This document shows positions 36,123-45,323 of a DNA stretch of 64,000 bases, piece after piece. This DNA is from Bacilli bacterium (GTDB lineage: Bacteria > Bacillota_I > Bacilli_A > RFN20 > CAG-826). Position 1 is the stretch's first letter, and every line of letters begins with the position of its first letter. Location: the NCBI GenBank assembly GCA_035326105.1, contig DAOKYO010000001.1:248001-312000 (forward strand). Reading direction: 5' to 3'. A program made the position numbers and the translations under genes. Under the pieces are notes generated by a model, which did not search any database, was not told the origin of the DNA, and saw only the letters and a list, made by a program, of their open reading frames with translations.

Positions 36123-37209
36123 GCGGTCCTTGGTTGCGGTTTCCAACTCAATCTTAAAAAGATTTGGACAGCCGCAATTTAATGACTCACTTTTAGATTT
36201 GGATAGCATTCTTTCTCAACACAAAAAAATAGTTTTTATTCTGTTGGACGGATTAGGAAAATCGATAATCGATATTAATGTTAATAAGCGAAAGTCTATT
36301 TTCACTCATAATGATATTATCGGGATTACTTCGGTTTATCCGCCAACAACGGTAGCGGCGACAAATGCCTTTTTATCCGGTCGTTTTCCTTCGGAAACAG
36401 GCTGGTTGGGTTGGACGCAATATTTTGCCGAAGACAACCGGGCTCTGAACGTGTTTCAAAACTATGATCCATGGGAAAATAAACAGATTTTAGGAGAAAA
36501 CATTATGAGCAAACGCTATGGTTACCAAAATGTTTTTTCAATTGTTAAAGCAAATTGCCCAAAGATTGATGTTGAGGAAGTTTGGCCTTCTTTTCGGCCA
36601 AAGGGAGCGAAGAACATTTTTTCTTTTACCCGCAAGATTGGTAAAGCAATTAAAAACAAGGACCAATCTTTGGTTTATGCTTATTGGATAGAGCCCGATC
36701 ATACAATACATATGGATGGGGTTTCGGGCAGGAAGACACGAAGAGTCATTCGAAGAATTGATTTTTTCCTTCGGAATTTAACAAAGCACAACAAAGATAC
36801 GCTTTTTGTATTAATGGCCGACCATGGGCTGACCGATGTTCACTTCTTTGATATTCAAGAACATGCCGACTTCTTTTCTACATTAAAACGCCCATTCGCG
36901 CTTGAACCACGGACAGCTACCTTTTTTGTCAAGGAACATCATGAGGAAGAATTTATTCGTTTATTTAAAAAATATTATGGCCAATATTTTCTTCTCAAGA
37001 GCAAAAGTGAAGTTCTGCAGGAGAATATTTTCGGGCCAAAACCGATGAAAAAGGATATTCAAGAATTTTTAGGTGACTATGTTGCACTTGCGACAGATAA
37101 ATATGGGTTCTATTATAGTTCATTAAAAGAAAAGCCGTTTATGAAAGCTCATCATGCGGGCTTGTTGAGCGAAGAGATGGATATAAATTTAACCTTAGTC
37201 AACAAATAG
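36097..37209 (+). CDS. Alkaline-phosphatase-fold phosphodiesterase/nucleotide pyrophosphatase
   Basis: 370 aa. Metal ligands and nucleophile of type I phosphodiesterases are visible: ILLDGLG, YPPTTVAATNAFLSG (Thr nucleophile), EPDHTIHMDG, MADHGLTD and AHHAGL. No signal peptide is evident, suggesting a cytoplasmic enzyme. It overlaps the upstream FGGY kinase by 26 bases. Hydrolysis of a nucleotide-sugar, phosphonate or phospholipid head-group ester is possible; the substrate is unknown. It is followed by a convergent gene two bases away. Confidence 0.85.
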   Translation: MSIRWLDPKRSLVAVSNSILKRFGQPQFNDSLLDLDSILSQHKKIVFILLDGLGKSIIDINVNKRKSIFTHNDIIGITSVYPPTTVAATNAFLSGRFPSETGWLGWTQYFAEDNRALNVFQNYDPWENKQILGENIMSKRYGYQNVFSIVKANCPKIDVEEVWPSFRPKGAKNIFSFTRKIGKAIKNKDQSLVYAYWIEPDHTIHMDGVSGRKTRRVIRRIDFFLRNLTKHNKDTLFVLMADHGLTDVHFFDIQEHADFFSTLKRPFALEPRTATFFVKEHHEEEFIRLFKKYYGQYFLLKSKSEVLQENIFGPKPMKKDIQEFLGDYVALATDKYGFYYSSLKEKPFMKAHHAGLLSEEMDINLTLVNK

Positions 37210-37211
37210 GG

Positions 37212-37577
37212 CTATTTTTCTTTTGGAAAGCACCAACTGATGATGAGCAATAGAGGTAAGAAAATCAAAAGTATCAATGTCGAATAGACGGCAAGATGAT
37301 TGTGGTACGAGGAGTTATTATTAATCCAGTAGAGAATAACGGTAACAAGCGAATATAAAGCATAACCATAATAAAAAAAGTTTATTATTATCGTGGGCAA
37401 TGTAATTTCATTAATGGGTTGACGATAATAAATCATCAGTTTACTTAAGCGAAAGTTCTTAATTATCGTTACCTTGCGGTGATGTTTCTTTAATTCGCGA
37501 TCAAAAATAATAATTGCAAGGGCAACAATTAAAACAATGGCAATATATAATAACGTGACATCAATAGCGTTTTTCAT
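37212..37577 (-). CDS. Small integral membrane protein of unknown function
   Basis: 121 aa with about three hydrophobic segments (residues 5-25, 55-80 and 95-115) and basic loops (KKHHRKVTIIKNFR). No family is recognised. The ATG at 37577 has no Shine-Dalgarno sequence, but TATAAT (complement at 37586-37591) lies eight bases upstream, so the mRNA may be leaderless. It is convergent with the phosphodiesterase gene. Confidence 0.6.
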   Translation of the reverse strand: MKNAIDVTLLYIAIVLIVALAIIIFDRELKKHHRKVTIIKNFRLSKLMIYYRQPINEITLPTIIINFFYYGYALYSLVTVILYWINNNSSYHNHLAVYSTLILLIFLPLLLIISWCFPKEK

Positions 37578-37652
37578 ACACAAGTATTATAGATTACTTG
37601 ACCCGACTTTTTTAAATTATAATATCCATATTTTTCATTACGGAGTTAATAA

Positions 37653-37733
37653 ATGCGAACAGTACTTAATTTTATGGCTTTTATAGCAGCAATAACACGG
37701 TCTTTAATTGAAAAAAACTTTGTACTAAGATAA
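37653..37733 (+). CDS. Possible 26-aa leader peptide upstream of the serS T-box
   Basis: The ATG at 37653 follows CGGAG with 8-base spacing and encodes MRTVLNFMAFIAAITRSLIE plus six residues before TAA. The middle is hydrophobic and could be one membrane helix. A TATAAT lies at 37618-37623. It ends just before the T-box leader. No homologue is known to me. Confidence 0.4.
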   Translation: MRTVLNFMAFIAAITRSLIEKNFVLR

Positions 37734-37735
37734 AA

Positions 37736-37951
37736 TATAATTGTTCAGGGAACAGGCTTAGTAGTCTTAAAATCAATCCAAGCGAATGACGGACAGTGTG
37801 AGCGTCAATTGATAAGGGATGAATTCCACCTGCGAGAACGAGATTAATCTCTCCGCGGCTAGCGTTATTAGCAATATGAGATATCGGTGAATATATTCAT
37901 TGATAATTTAGGTGGTACCACGTTAAATACGTCCTTTATGGACGTTTTTTT
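37736..37951 (+). promoter_or_regulatory. T-box riboswitch controlling serS
   Basis: The canonical T-box AATTTAGGTGGTACCACG is at 37905-37922. It is followed by a terminator (ACGTCC, loop, GGACGT, T-run) at 37929-37951. A TATAAT at 37736-37741 may be its -10. Stem I spans about 37742-37840, and the specifier is read as TCC (Ser) at 37825-37827, in the usual context before ACC. Uncharged tRNA-Ser would stabilise the antiterminator and switch serS on. The downstream gene is serS, in agreement. Confidence 0.9.
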
Positions 37952-37968
37952 ATTGAAAGGAAAAAGGT

Positions 37969-39255
37969 ATGTTAGATATTAATTTAATTCGTGAAAACGG
38001 AGAACACATTAAGGAACTTTTGGCGCGTAAAGGATGGGAAGTCGATTTTACCCCCCTTCTTAACGATGACAAAAAACGGAAGGAACTTCTCTTGGAAGTA
38101 GAGGCCAATAAAGCCGAGCAAAATAAACTTTCTTCTTCCATCCCGCAAGTAAAAAAAGCCGGCGGCGACGTAAGTCCTATTTTTGAGCAAGTTAAAACTC
38201 TTAAAAAGGCCAATGAAGATAAGGAAGCATTGTTAAGGGAAATTGAGGATCGCATTCAAAAGTTTATTGAGGTTCTCCCCAACACTCCAGATGAGGATCT
38301 CCTTCCAGGCGGTAAAGAAAACAATCGGGTTATTAAAACAATCGGTGTTAAACCGGAATTTGGTTTTAAGATGAAAGATCATGTCGAATTGTGTGAATCG
38401 CTGGGACTCATCGATTACAAACGAGGAGCAAAAATCAGCGGATCAGGCACTTGGATATATACCGGCCTTGGAGCGCAATTGGAGTGGGCACTTTTAAATT
38501 TCTTTATTAGTGAACATCTAAAAGACGGATACACGATGATTTTGCCACCGCATCTATTAAACTATGAATCCGGCTATACGGCCGGGCAGTTTCCTAAGTT
38601 CTCAAGTGATGTATTTTGGCTTGACGGAATCGAACCCCATCGGTTTATGCTTCCGACTGCTGAGACGGCTTTGGTTAATCTGCACCGCAATGAGATTCTT
38701 TCGGAGAATGAACTGCCTAAAAAATATTTTGCCTATACTCCCTGCTACCGTTTAGAGGCGGGTAGCTATCGCACTGAAGAACGGGGCATGATCAGAGGCT
38801 ACCAATTTAATAAAGTTGAGATGGTTCAGTACACGACCGAAGAGGGCAGCGACGCTGCGTTTGAGGAATTAGTTAATAAAGCCACCAGTCTTGTCGATAA
38901 ATTAGGCCTGCACTTTCAAATAAGCAAATTAGCCGCCGGTGACTGTTCTCATTCGATGGCTCGGACCTATGATGTTGAAGTTTGGATTCCTTCAATGGGA
39001 ATATATAAGGAAGTAAGCAGTGCCTCTAATGGCCGCGACTATCAAGCGCGCAGAGGCATGATTCGATATCGGGATCAAAAGAGTGGCAAAACAAAGTATT
39101 GTCATACGCTCAATGCCAGCGGCTTAGCTACTAGTCGACTAATCCCGGCAATTGTTGAGCAATTTCAAACAGAAGATGGAAGTGTGATTGTTCCAGAAGT
39201 GCTTCGGCCTTTTATGGGGGGCATTTCCATTATCAAATCGAAAGATCGCAAGTAA
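37969..39255 (+). CDS. serS: Seryl-tRNA synthetase
   Basis: 428 aa. An N-terminal coiled-coil arm (residues 30-105) binds the long variable arm of tRNA-Ser. The class II core shows motif 2 YRTEERGMIRGYQF and motif 3 NASGLATSRLIPAI. GAAAGG precedes the ATG. Expression is controlled by the T-box leader directly upstream. A terminator follows. Confidence 0.98.
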   Translation: MLDINLIRENGEHIKELLARKGWEVDFTPLLNDDKKRKELLLEVEANKAEQNKLSSSIPQVKKAGGDVSPIFEQVKTLKKANEDKEALLREIEDRIQKFIEVLPNTPDEDLLPGGKENNRVIKTIGVKPEFGFKMKDHVELCESLGLIDYKRGAKISGSGTWIYTGLGAQLEWALLNFFISEHLKDGYTMILPPHLLNYESGYTAGQFPKFSSDVFWLDGIEPHRFMLPTAETALVNLHRNEILSENELPKKYFAYTPCYRLEAGSYRTEERGMIRGYQFNKVEMVQYTTEEGSDAAFEELVNKATSLVDKLGLHFQISKLAAGDCSHSMARTYDVEVWIPSMGIYKEVSSASNGRDYQARRGMIRYRDQKSGKTKYCHTLNASGLATSRLIPAIVEQFQTEDGSVIVPEVLRPFMGGISIIKSKDRK

Positions 39256-39263
39256 TTAAACGC

Positions 39264-39297
39264 AAAGGAAGATGGAGTTGATGCCTCTTCCTTTTTT
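39264..39297 (+). terminator. Terminator after serS
   Basis: AAAGGAAGA and TCTTCCTTT arms, 13-base loop, ending in a T-run. Confidence 0.75.
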
Positions 39298-39359
39298 AAT
39301 AACAAGAAAAGTATTGTAGGCTAAAAGGAAAGCAAAAAATGAGCATTTACTTATCTACA

Positions 39360-39388
39360 TAGACTAAATTATCAAACATTGTTATAAT
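39360..39388 (+). promoter_or_regulatory. SRP RNA promoter
   Basis: TAGACT (39360-39365), 17-base spacer, TATAAT (39383-39388). It predicts a start at about 39395, matching the 5' end of the RNA fold. Confidence 0.65.
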
Positions 39389-39394
39389 TACTTC

Positions 39395-39477
39395 GCCATC
39401 GCGATGGAAAACTTTCGAACCAGGTCAGGACGGGAACGTAGCAGCCTTAAGATCGGGTTTCATGTGCGGTGGTTTTA
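39395..39477 (+). ncRNA. ffs: Signal recognition particle RNA, small (4.5S-like) type
   Basis: The apical domain is diagnostic: CCAGGTCAGGACGGGAACGT followed by AGCAGCC. ACG-GGAA-CGT forms the tetraloop hairpin, and the GTCAGG/AGCAGCC internal loop is the Ffh-binding site. The ends pair as CCATCGC with GCGGTGG, and TTTTATTTTT follows as an exit signal. It lies between serS and tadA and guides Ffh to signal sequences of membrane proteins. The fold is of the short bacterial type without an Alu domain. Confidence 0.88.
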
Positions 39478-39502
39478 TTTTTCGAGTAAAGGAGCAATAT
39501 AT

Positions 39503-39964
39503 ATGACAAGAACACCGGAGTTTTTTATGCGTGCCGCCTTAAAAGAAGCCGCTAAAGCCGAACTTATGGATGAAGTGCCGGTTGGAGCGGTAGTCGTTCT
39601 TGATAATAAAATAATTGCTCGCGGCCATAATTTAAGAGAAAAGAGTCAGGATGTAAGTGCCCACGCAGAAATTATTGCTCTGCGAAAGGCAAATAAAAAA
39701 GTTCATTCCTGGCGTCTTGAAAATGCCGATATATATGTAACTATTGAGCCATGTGCCATGTGCGCGGGCGCCATCCTTTGGTCGCGAATTCGTCATGTTT
39801 ATTTTGGAGCAAAAGAGCCGAAGGGCGGGGCATTGGTGTCGTCCACTCATTTGTATGAGGTTTCGGGAATTAATCATCGACCTGAGGTGACGGGAGGGGT
39901 GCTGGAGGCTGAGTGTAGCGCTATCATCAGTATTTATTTCCAAAAAAAACGCAAAAAAATGTAA
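39503..39964 (+). CDS. tadA: tRNA-specific adenosine deaminase
   Basis: 153 aa from the ATG at 39503 (AAAGGAG upstream). The open frame extends 5' through the SRP RNA, but that part is not protein-coding. Zinc-deaminase motifs: HAEIIALRKA (catalytic HAE) and PCAMCAGAI. It converts A34 to inosine in tRNA-Arg(ACG). Adjacency of tadA to the SRP RNA gene is common in Bacilli. Confidence 0.95.
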   Translation: MTRTPEFFMRAALKEAAKAELMDEVPVGAVVVLDNKIIARGHNLREKSQDVSAHAEIIALRKANKKVHSWRLENADIYVTIEPCAMCAGAILWSRIRHVYFGAKEPKGGALVSSTHLYEVSGINHRPEVTGGVLEAECSAIISIYFQKKRKKM

Positions 39965-40052
39965 ATTAAAATAATTTTTAATATAATTCTAATTAGGACG
40001 GGAAAACTCCATAAATATAATTTTTTTGTATTTATTTGTATTTTATTTTGAA

Positions 40053-40070
40053 TCGCTTATAATTAAGCGA
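40053..40070. promoter_or_regulatory. Palindromic operator over the -10 of the ABC gene
   Basis: Perfect 7-base arms TCGCTTA and TAAGCGA with centre TAAT overlap TATAAT (40058-40063), 32 bases before the ABC gene. A repressor bound here would block RNA polymerase. The regulator is not encoded next to it. Confidence 0.55.
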
Positions 40071-40101
40071 ACAATACGTTTCTTTTGTAGGAGGAAATAG
40101 A

Positions 40102-42729
40102 ATGTTACAGTTAAAAAATATCGTTAAAGATTACTATGTTGATAAGCGGCCTCTTCATGTTTTGAAGGATGTGTCATTATCATTTCCCAAACAGCAATTT
40201 GCCTCTATCCTTGGCCCCTCCGGATGTGGCAAAACCACAATGTTGAACATTATCGGCGGCCTTGATCATTACACGGATGGCGATCTTGTCATCGATGGAA
40301 AATCAACTAAGGATTTCAATGATGAGGATTGGGATGCTTACCGCAATCGCCGTATCGGATTTGTTTTTCAATCTTACAATTTAATATCGCATCTTAATGT
40401 GGTTGAAAATGTCGAAATGGCAATGCAATTGGCGGGAGTAAGCGCCAGCGAGCGGCATGAGCGGGCACTTCAAGCCTTAAAAGAAGTGGGACTTGAGGGC
40501 GAGTCTCATAAACGCGTCAATCAATTGTCGGGTGGGCAGATGCAAAGAGTGGCGATTGCTCGTTCCTTAGTAAACAACCCGGACATTATTTTAGCCGACG
40601 AGCCGACCGGGGCATTGGACACCAAAACCAGTCGCCTGGTGATGGATATTTTAAGGGAAATATCCAAATCGCGACTTGTTATCATGGTTACTCATAATGA
40701 GAAAATTGCTAAAGAGTACAGCAATAGAATTATTCGGATGCTAGACGGGGTAATTACCGATGATAGCAAACCCGAAATAGAAAATGAAATCTCAAAAGGC
40801 AAAGAAAAGAATAAACGGACATCTATGTCCTTTTACAGTGCTTTGAAGAGCTCGTGGAAAAATATCAGAACCAAAAAGGGAAGAACCATCATGACTTCGG
40901 TTGCCGCCTCCTTTGGCATAATCGGCGTCGCTTTAGTCCTTTCAGTAAGCAACGGATTTCAAAACTATGTTAATCGGGTAGAATCAGGAACGCTTTCTGT
41001 TTATCCTTTGGGGATATACACCAATGCGATGATGATTAATACCAGTTTTGACCGGAGCACTCCGAATCCTTTTCCGGTCGACGAGGAGGTTATTGTTAAG
41101 GACGATACCGACCAAGCATCTCCGGCGATTACCATTAAACGCAACATTATTACGACCGACTTAATAAACTATATTGATTCGGATATATTGACTCCTGGTT
41201 ATGCCTCCAGTGTGATTAAGAATTATCAGGTGGATTTTCACCTTACAACTGAGGATCCGGATGGTGATGTCATCGCCGCCGGAAATACAAGCCTTTCAGA
41301 CTTATCTGCGGTTCCGGCGGGAAGTTTCCATGAACTATTGGGCGATGAAAATTTTGTTCGGGAATACTATGAGCCAATCGGAAGCGAATCCAAATATCCA
41401 AGCGCCAAAAATGAAGTGGCTTTAATCATCGATAAGTATAATCAGATTAATAAATCCACACTTGTAAAATTAGGAATAATTAGCGAAGACCAGAATCTTG
41501 AAAAAATCGATTTTAACGATTTAATCGGTAAGAAATATAAGATTTTCACCAATGATGAATACTACACAAAGAAAGATTCGGTTAGCGCAAGCGATGTCTA
41601 TACCGGAGAAAATAAGGAAATTACCCAGTATGCCGTACCTACAAGCACGCAACTGGCGGGTCTTTATAATGACGACAGTCAGGGACTGGATTTATCCGTT
41701 GTCGGTATTCTTCGGATTCGAGAAGATGCTCCTTACAGCAACTTGATGGATAACGGCATTGGTTACACCAGCGCTTTAAGCGATTATGTTTTCGCGGAAA
41801 ACAGTTCCAGTCAGATCGCTCAAGATTTGGCATATAATTATACAATTGATAAAACGCAGGCTGAATTTCAGGCGATCGTGAGCAGCATTCCCGAAGGAAT
41901 TAACGCCCAAACTTTCTTGACGCCTCTCGTGGACCAGTTTTTTACTTTCTACAGTCCGATTGCAGAGTCCGATGGAATTCCTACTAAAATCAAATTTACC
42001 AATTACCTCAGCGAAGGAACAAAACTTGGGGCGACATTTACCAACCATTACTTTCTCAATTGGTTTGAGGAGTTTTTACCAACCGGGCTTACGGATTTAA
42101 CCTACTTGGATATGACCTATTCGCCATATTATAGCGTGGCGGTTTTTCCAAAAGACTCAAAAGGGAAGGATGCAATTAAGGATGCAATTGACCGTTATAA
42201 TGCGATTAAGGATCAAGAATGGCTAGATGCCAGTCAAATCGGCGACTCTCCCTACCATGTTTACTATACGGATTTGATTTCCAGCGTAACAGCTACCATC
42301 GGGACCCTGATCAATGTCGTCAGCATCGTTTTAATTATATTTTCTTCCATTTCCTTGGTTGTTTCTTCGGTTATGATCGGGATATTGACGTATACTTCTG
42401 TCATTGAAAGAACTAAGGAAATCGGTGTTCTTCGGGCATTGGGAGCACGAAAGAAAGATGTTGGGCGTCTATTTGAAGCCGAGACCTTTATTATCGGCAT
42501 TTTCGCCGGGCTGATTGGAATCGGAATCACCTATCTATTCTCATTCCCGATTAATGCCATTTTGAACAGCTTATATGCAGATGCCGGACTGGGAGCAATC
42601 GCATCCTTGAATCCGCTCCATGCGCTTATTTTGGTTGGTTTAAATATTTTGTTGACAATGGCCTGTGGCATTATTCCTTCTCGGGCGGCGGCGCGGAAGG
42701 ATCCGGTTGTAGCTTTACGTACCGAATAA
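40102..42729 (+). CDS. MacB-like ABC protein: ATPase fused to FtsX-type permease
   Basis: 875 aa. Residues 1-225 are an ATPase with GPSGCGKTT, QLSGGQMQRVAIARSL and ILADEPTGALD. A linker follows, then a first membrane helix at about 267-290, an extracellular region of about 430 residues with no recognised domain, and three C-terminal membrane helices with the FtsX motif (ERTKEIGVLRALGARKKD). Such proteins couple ATP hydrolysis to work outside the membrane (peptide, lipoprotein or antibiotic handling). Its own promoter carries a palindrome. The substrate is unknown. Confidence 0.88.
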   Translation: MLQLKNIVKDYYVDKRPLHVLKDVSLSFPKQQFASILGPSGCGKTTMLNIIGGLDHYTDGDLVIDGKSTKDFNDEDWDAYRNRRIGFVFQSYNLISHLNVVENVEMAMQLAGVSASERHERALQALKEVGLEGESHKRVNQLSGGQMQRVAIARSLVNNPDIILADEPTGALDTKTSRLVMDILREISKSRLVIMVTHNEKIAKEYSNRIIRMLDGVITDDSKPEIENEISKGKEKNKRTSMSFYSALKSSWKNIRTKKGRTIMTSVAASFGIIGVALVLSVSNGFQNYVNRVESGTLSVYPLGIYTNAMMINTSFDRSTPNPFPVDEEVIVKDDTDQASPAITIKRNIITTDLINYIDSDILTPGYASSVIKNYQVDFHLTTEDPDGDVIAAGNTSLSDLSAVPAGSFHELLGDENFVREYYEPIGSESKYPSAKNEVALIIDKYNQINKSTLVKLGIISEDQNLEKIDFNDLIGKKYKIFTNDEYYTKKDSVSASDVYTGENKEITQYAVPTSTQLAGLYNDDSQGLDLSVVGILRIREDAPYSNLMDNGIGYTSALSDYVFAENSSSQIAQDLAYNYTIDKTQAEFQAIVSSIPEGINAQTFLTPLVDQFFTFYSPIAESDGIPTKIKFTNYLSEGTKLGATFTNHYFLNWFEEFLPTGLTDLTYLDMTYSPYYSVAVFPKDSKGKDAIKDAIDRYNAIKDQEWLDASQIGDSPYHVYYTDLISSVTATIGTLINVVSIVLIIFSSISLVVSSVMIGILTYTSVIERTKEIGVLRALGARKKDVGRLFEAETFIIGIFAGLIGIGITYLFSFPINAILNSLYADAGLGAIASLNPLHALILVGLNILLTMACGIIPSRAAARKDPVVALRTE

Positions 42730-42784
42730 ATTTCGCCTAAATGGATAAAAACTCGATTTTAAGTCGATAAATATTCATTTAATT

Positions 42785-42816
42785 AAAAAAACTATCACCA
42801 ATGGTGGTAGTTTTTA
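42785..42816 (+). terminator. Terminator after the MacB-like gene
   Basis: AACTATCACC and GGTGGTAGTT (10-base stem with one G-U pair, 3-base loop) followed by TTTTT. Confidence 0.78.
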
Positions 42817-42852
42817 TTATATAATAAAATTATTACAGAAGAGGCCTCGTGT

Positions 42853-45312
42853 ATGAATTTGAAGCGACTTTCCAATCGACGTAAATATAAAAAAAATGTC
42901 GATATTGTCCGTTACACGGTCGATTTTTCCTATGGCCTCAATCAGGAACAACTGCAAGAAAGAAAAACTAACGGTCTCGTCAATGCTTCGCAAACACGGG
43001 TTGGCAAGTCCTATTGGAATATAATTTATGCCAATGTGTTTTCCTTTTTTAACGTTCTTCTCTATATCATCGCGGCCGCGATGATTATCGTCGGTTACTT
43101 CGGAGGTCTTTTTTTCCTCGTTATATTATTTTCTAATATGTTTATTGGCCTTTATCAAGATATACGCGCTAAGCGAATGGTGGAGAAGCTTCAGTTGGTG
43201 ACTTCCCCGAAGGCAAAAGTAATACGCGAAGGGAAACAAACTACCATTTCCGTCAGTGAAATTGTTCTGGACGATATTATTCTTCTGCAAAACGGCGACC
43301 AAGTATCCGCCGACGGAATTGTGGTAAATGGGGAGCTAAGCGTTAATGAATCACTGCTTACCGGTGAGTCCTATACGGTTAAAAAAAGTGTTGGTCTTCA
43401 AGTTCTTGGCGGCTCATATGTGACGGCGGGCAAAGCCTATGTGCAAGTTAATCGCATTGGTCGCGATACCTTTATTAACCAGTTACAAGAAAAAGCGAAA
43501 GCCTTTAAACGCCCTAAGTCAAAATTACTGGGAGCGATCAACGGACTTTTTAAAACCATCGGTGCCTTTGTCTTTTTGACGGGGGCTTTAATGATATTGA
43601 GTAATATTTATCAGGGGATTGATGTAGTTACGAGCGTAAAGGCCGTGTCAGGTTCGTTAGTTTCGATGATTCCGTCGGGAATGTACTTATTGACTTCAAT
43701 GACTTTGGCCGTCGCGGTTTTTAATCTTGGCAAGAAGCGCACTTTAGTGCAGGAGATGTATGCGATAGAAATGCTGGCCAGAACGGATGTTATCTGTATT
43801 GATAAGACGGGAACGATAACGGATGGAACGATGGCATTAAATGAAATAAAAATAATCGATGACAGTTTTGATAAGAAAAAAATTGAAGTATTGTTGGGCA
43901 GCTTTTTCTTTGCGACCAAAGATGAGTCGAGTACGGTCCAGGCAATCATTGATACTTGCCCGTTAAATGACACTTATAAATCGACCGGAGTTATTCCTTT
44001 CAATAGTGCGGACAAACTCTCGGCTGTTACCTTTGAAGGGGCTGGCAGTTTTGTTGTGGGAGCGGCAAACTTCGTTCTCGATAAGAAAGAGTATGCCAAA
44101 ATCAGCGACTTGGAGCGCGAGTATATGAGCCGCGGACTTAGAGTTTTACTTCTCGCTCATAGCGAAGATACCATCAAGGGAAGTCGCCTTCCTAAAAAAA
44201 TTCTCCCCGTCGCCTTGCTTATTATTAAAGACCGAATAAGAGAAGACGTTTCAACAACCTTGGAATGGTTTAAAAACAACGGGGTACAAATAAAGGTTAT
44301 CTCGGGTGATCATCCTACGACAGTTGGTGAGATTTGTCAGAGCGTGGGAGTGCTGGGAGCGGAAGATCCGGTTTCTTTAGCCGGACTCAGCGATGAAGAC
44401 GTCGGCATGATTGCAATGACAAAAACTGTCTTTGGACGTGTAACTCCGGAACAAAAAGAAGTTATCATCAATAAACTTAAAAGCGACAATAAAACAGTGG
44501 CGATGATTGGCGATGGAGTGAATGATATTTTAGCTTTAAAACACGCCGATTGTTCAGTGGCGATGGCCAGTGGGTCGGAAGCTACGCGCCATGTTGCTCA
44601 TATGGTATTGCTTGATTCTAATTTCAACGCGCTCCCTTCGGTTGTTCAAGAGGGCAGAAGAGTTATAAACAATCTGCAGCGAACATGGTCTTTATTCTTA
44701 GTAAAAACCATCTTCACCATCACTTTAACTTTAACTTTTCTTATCGCGGCGGTGGTTACTCCTCGGACGACGCAAGTATCATATCCGTTTTCAACCCAAA
44801 ACATGTATGTCTGGGAAATAGCGACGATTGGTGTGGCGGCATTCTTTTTGGCCATGCAACCGAATTACGCAAAGGTTAAGGGAACTTTTATGAGCAATGT
44901 CATATTGCGTGCCTTTCCGGCGGCGATTGTGATGATTCTCCAAGTTTTAACTTTTTTTGCGATGTATGCTTTTGAAGGTATATATCATGGTACGACCGAT
45001 GTTGTATACAAAGAAACTGCGGTGGTAATGTCATTTTTGACAATGGACTTCTTTAGTTTTGTTATTCTTTTCCGCGTGTGTTTCCCTTTCAACCGCTACC
45101 GAGTGATTCTCTTTTCAACCTTATTCACTCTTGCCGGCGGAGTGGTGGCGCTTAGTGCCTATATGCGCTGGAATCTATTTGATGTCGACTTCCGTTATTT
45201 AGAAGCGATAAACATTCGACAATTATTGTTTATAAATATTGGAGCAATACCAGTATACTTATTGTTGGATTGGGTCTTTGGTCGTCTGGCCCGAAGTCGA
45301 AAATACTATTAG
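42853..45312 (+). CDS. P-type cation-transporting ATPase (CtpE-like)
   Basis: 819 aa. The phosphorylation motif DKTGTITDGT, TGES of the actuator domain (LLTGESYTV) and GDGVNDILALKHAD of the hinge are present, with about eight to ten membrane helices. The M4 segment reads SMIPSGMYLLTS, unlike the PEGL of Ca2+ pumps in this window and closer to the CtpE group (HAD-IC ATPases, linked to Ca2+ uptake in mycobacteria). There are no CxxC metal-binding domains. It is followed by psuG with an 11-base gap, so they may be co-transcribed. The ion is not certain. Confidence 0.87.
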   Translation: MNLKRLSNRRKYKKNVDIVRYTVDFSYGLNQEQLQERKTNGLVNASQTRVGKSYWNIIYANVFSFFNVLLYIIAAAMIIVGYFGGLFFLVILFSNMFIGLYQDIRAKRMVEKLQLVTSPKAKVIREGKQTTISVSEIVLDDIILLQNGDQVSADGIVVNGELSVNESLLTGESYTVKKSVGLQVLGGSYVTAGKAYVQVNRIGRDTFINQLQEKAKAFKRPKSKLLGAINGLFKTIGAFVFLTGALMILSNIYQGIDVVTSVKAVSGSLVSMIPSGMYLLTSMTLAVAVFNLGKKRTLVQEMYAIEMLARTDVICIDKTGTITDGTMALNEIKIIDDSFDKKKIEVLLGSFFFATKDESSTVQAIIDTCPLNDTYKSTGVIPFNSADKLSAVTFEGAGSFVVGAANFVLDKKEYAKISDLEREYMSRGLRVLLLAHSEDTIKGSRLPKKILPVALLIIKDRIREDVSTTLEWFKNNGVQIKVISGDHPTTVGEICQSVGVLGAEDPVSLAGLSDEDVGMIAMTKTVFGRVTPEQKEVIINKLKSDNKTVAMIGDGVNDILALKHADCSVAMASGSEATRHVAHMVLLDSNFNALPSVVQEGRRVINNLQRTWSLFLVKTIFTITLTLTFLIAAVVTPRTTQVSYPFSTQNMYVWEIATIGVAAFFLAMQPNYAKVKGTFMSNVILRAFPAAIVMILQVLTFFAMYAFEGIYHGTTDVVYKETAVVMSFLTMDFFSFVILFRVCFPFNRYRVILFSTLFTLAGGVVALSAYMRWNLFDVDFRYLEAINIRQLLFINIGAIPVYLLLDWVFGRLARSRKYY

Positions 45313-45323
45313 GAGTGTAAATT

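Noticed and set aside
39404..39502. Extended N-terminus of tadA
   Set aside because: This stretch folds as SRP RNA and the ribosome-binding site selects the ATG at 39503.
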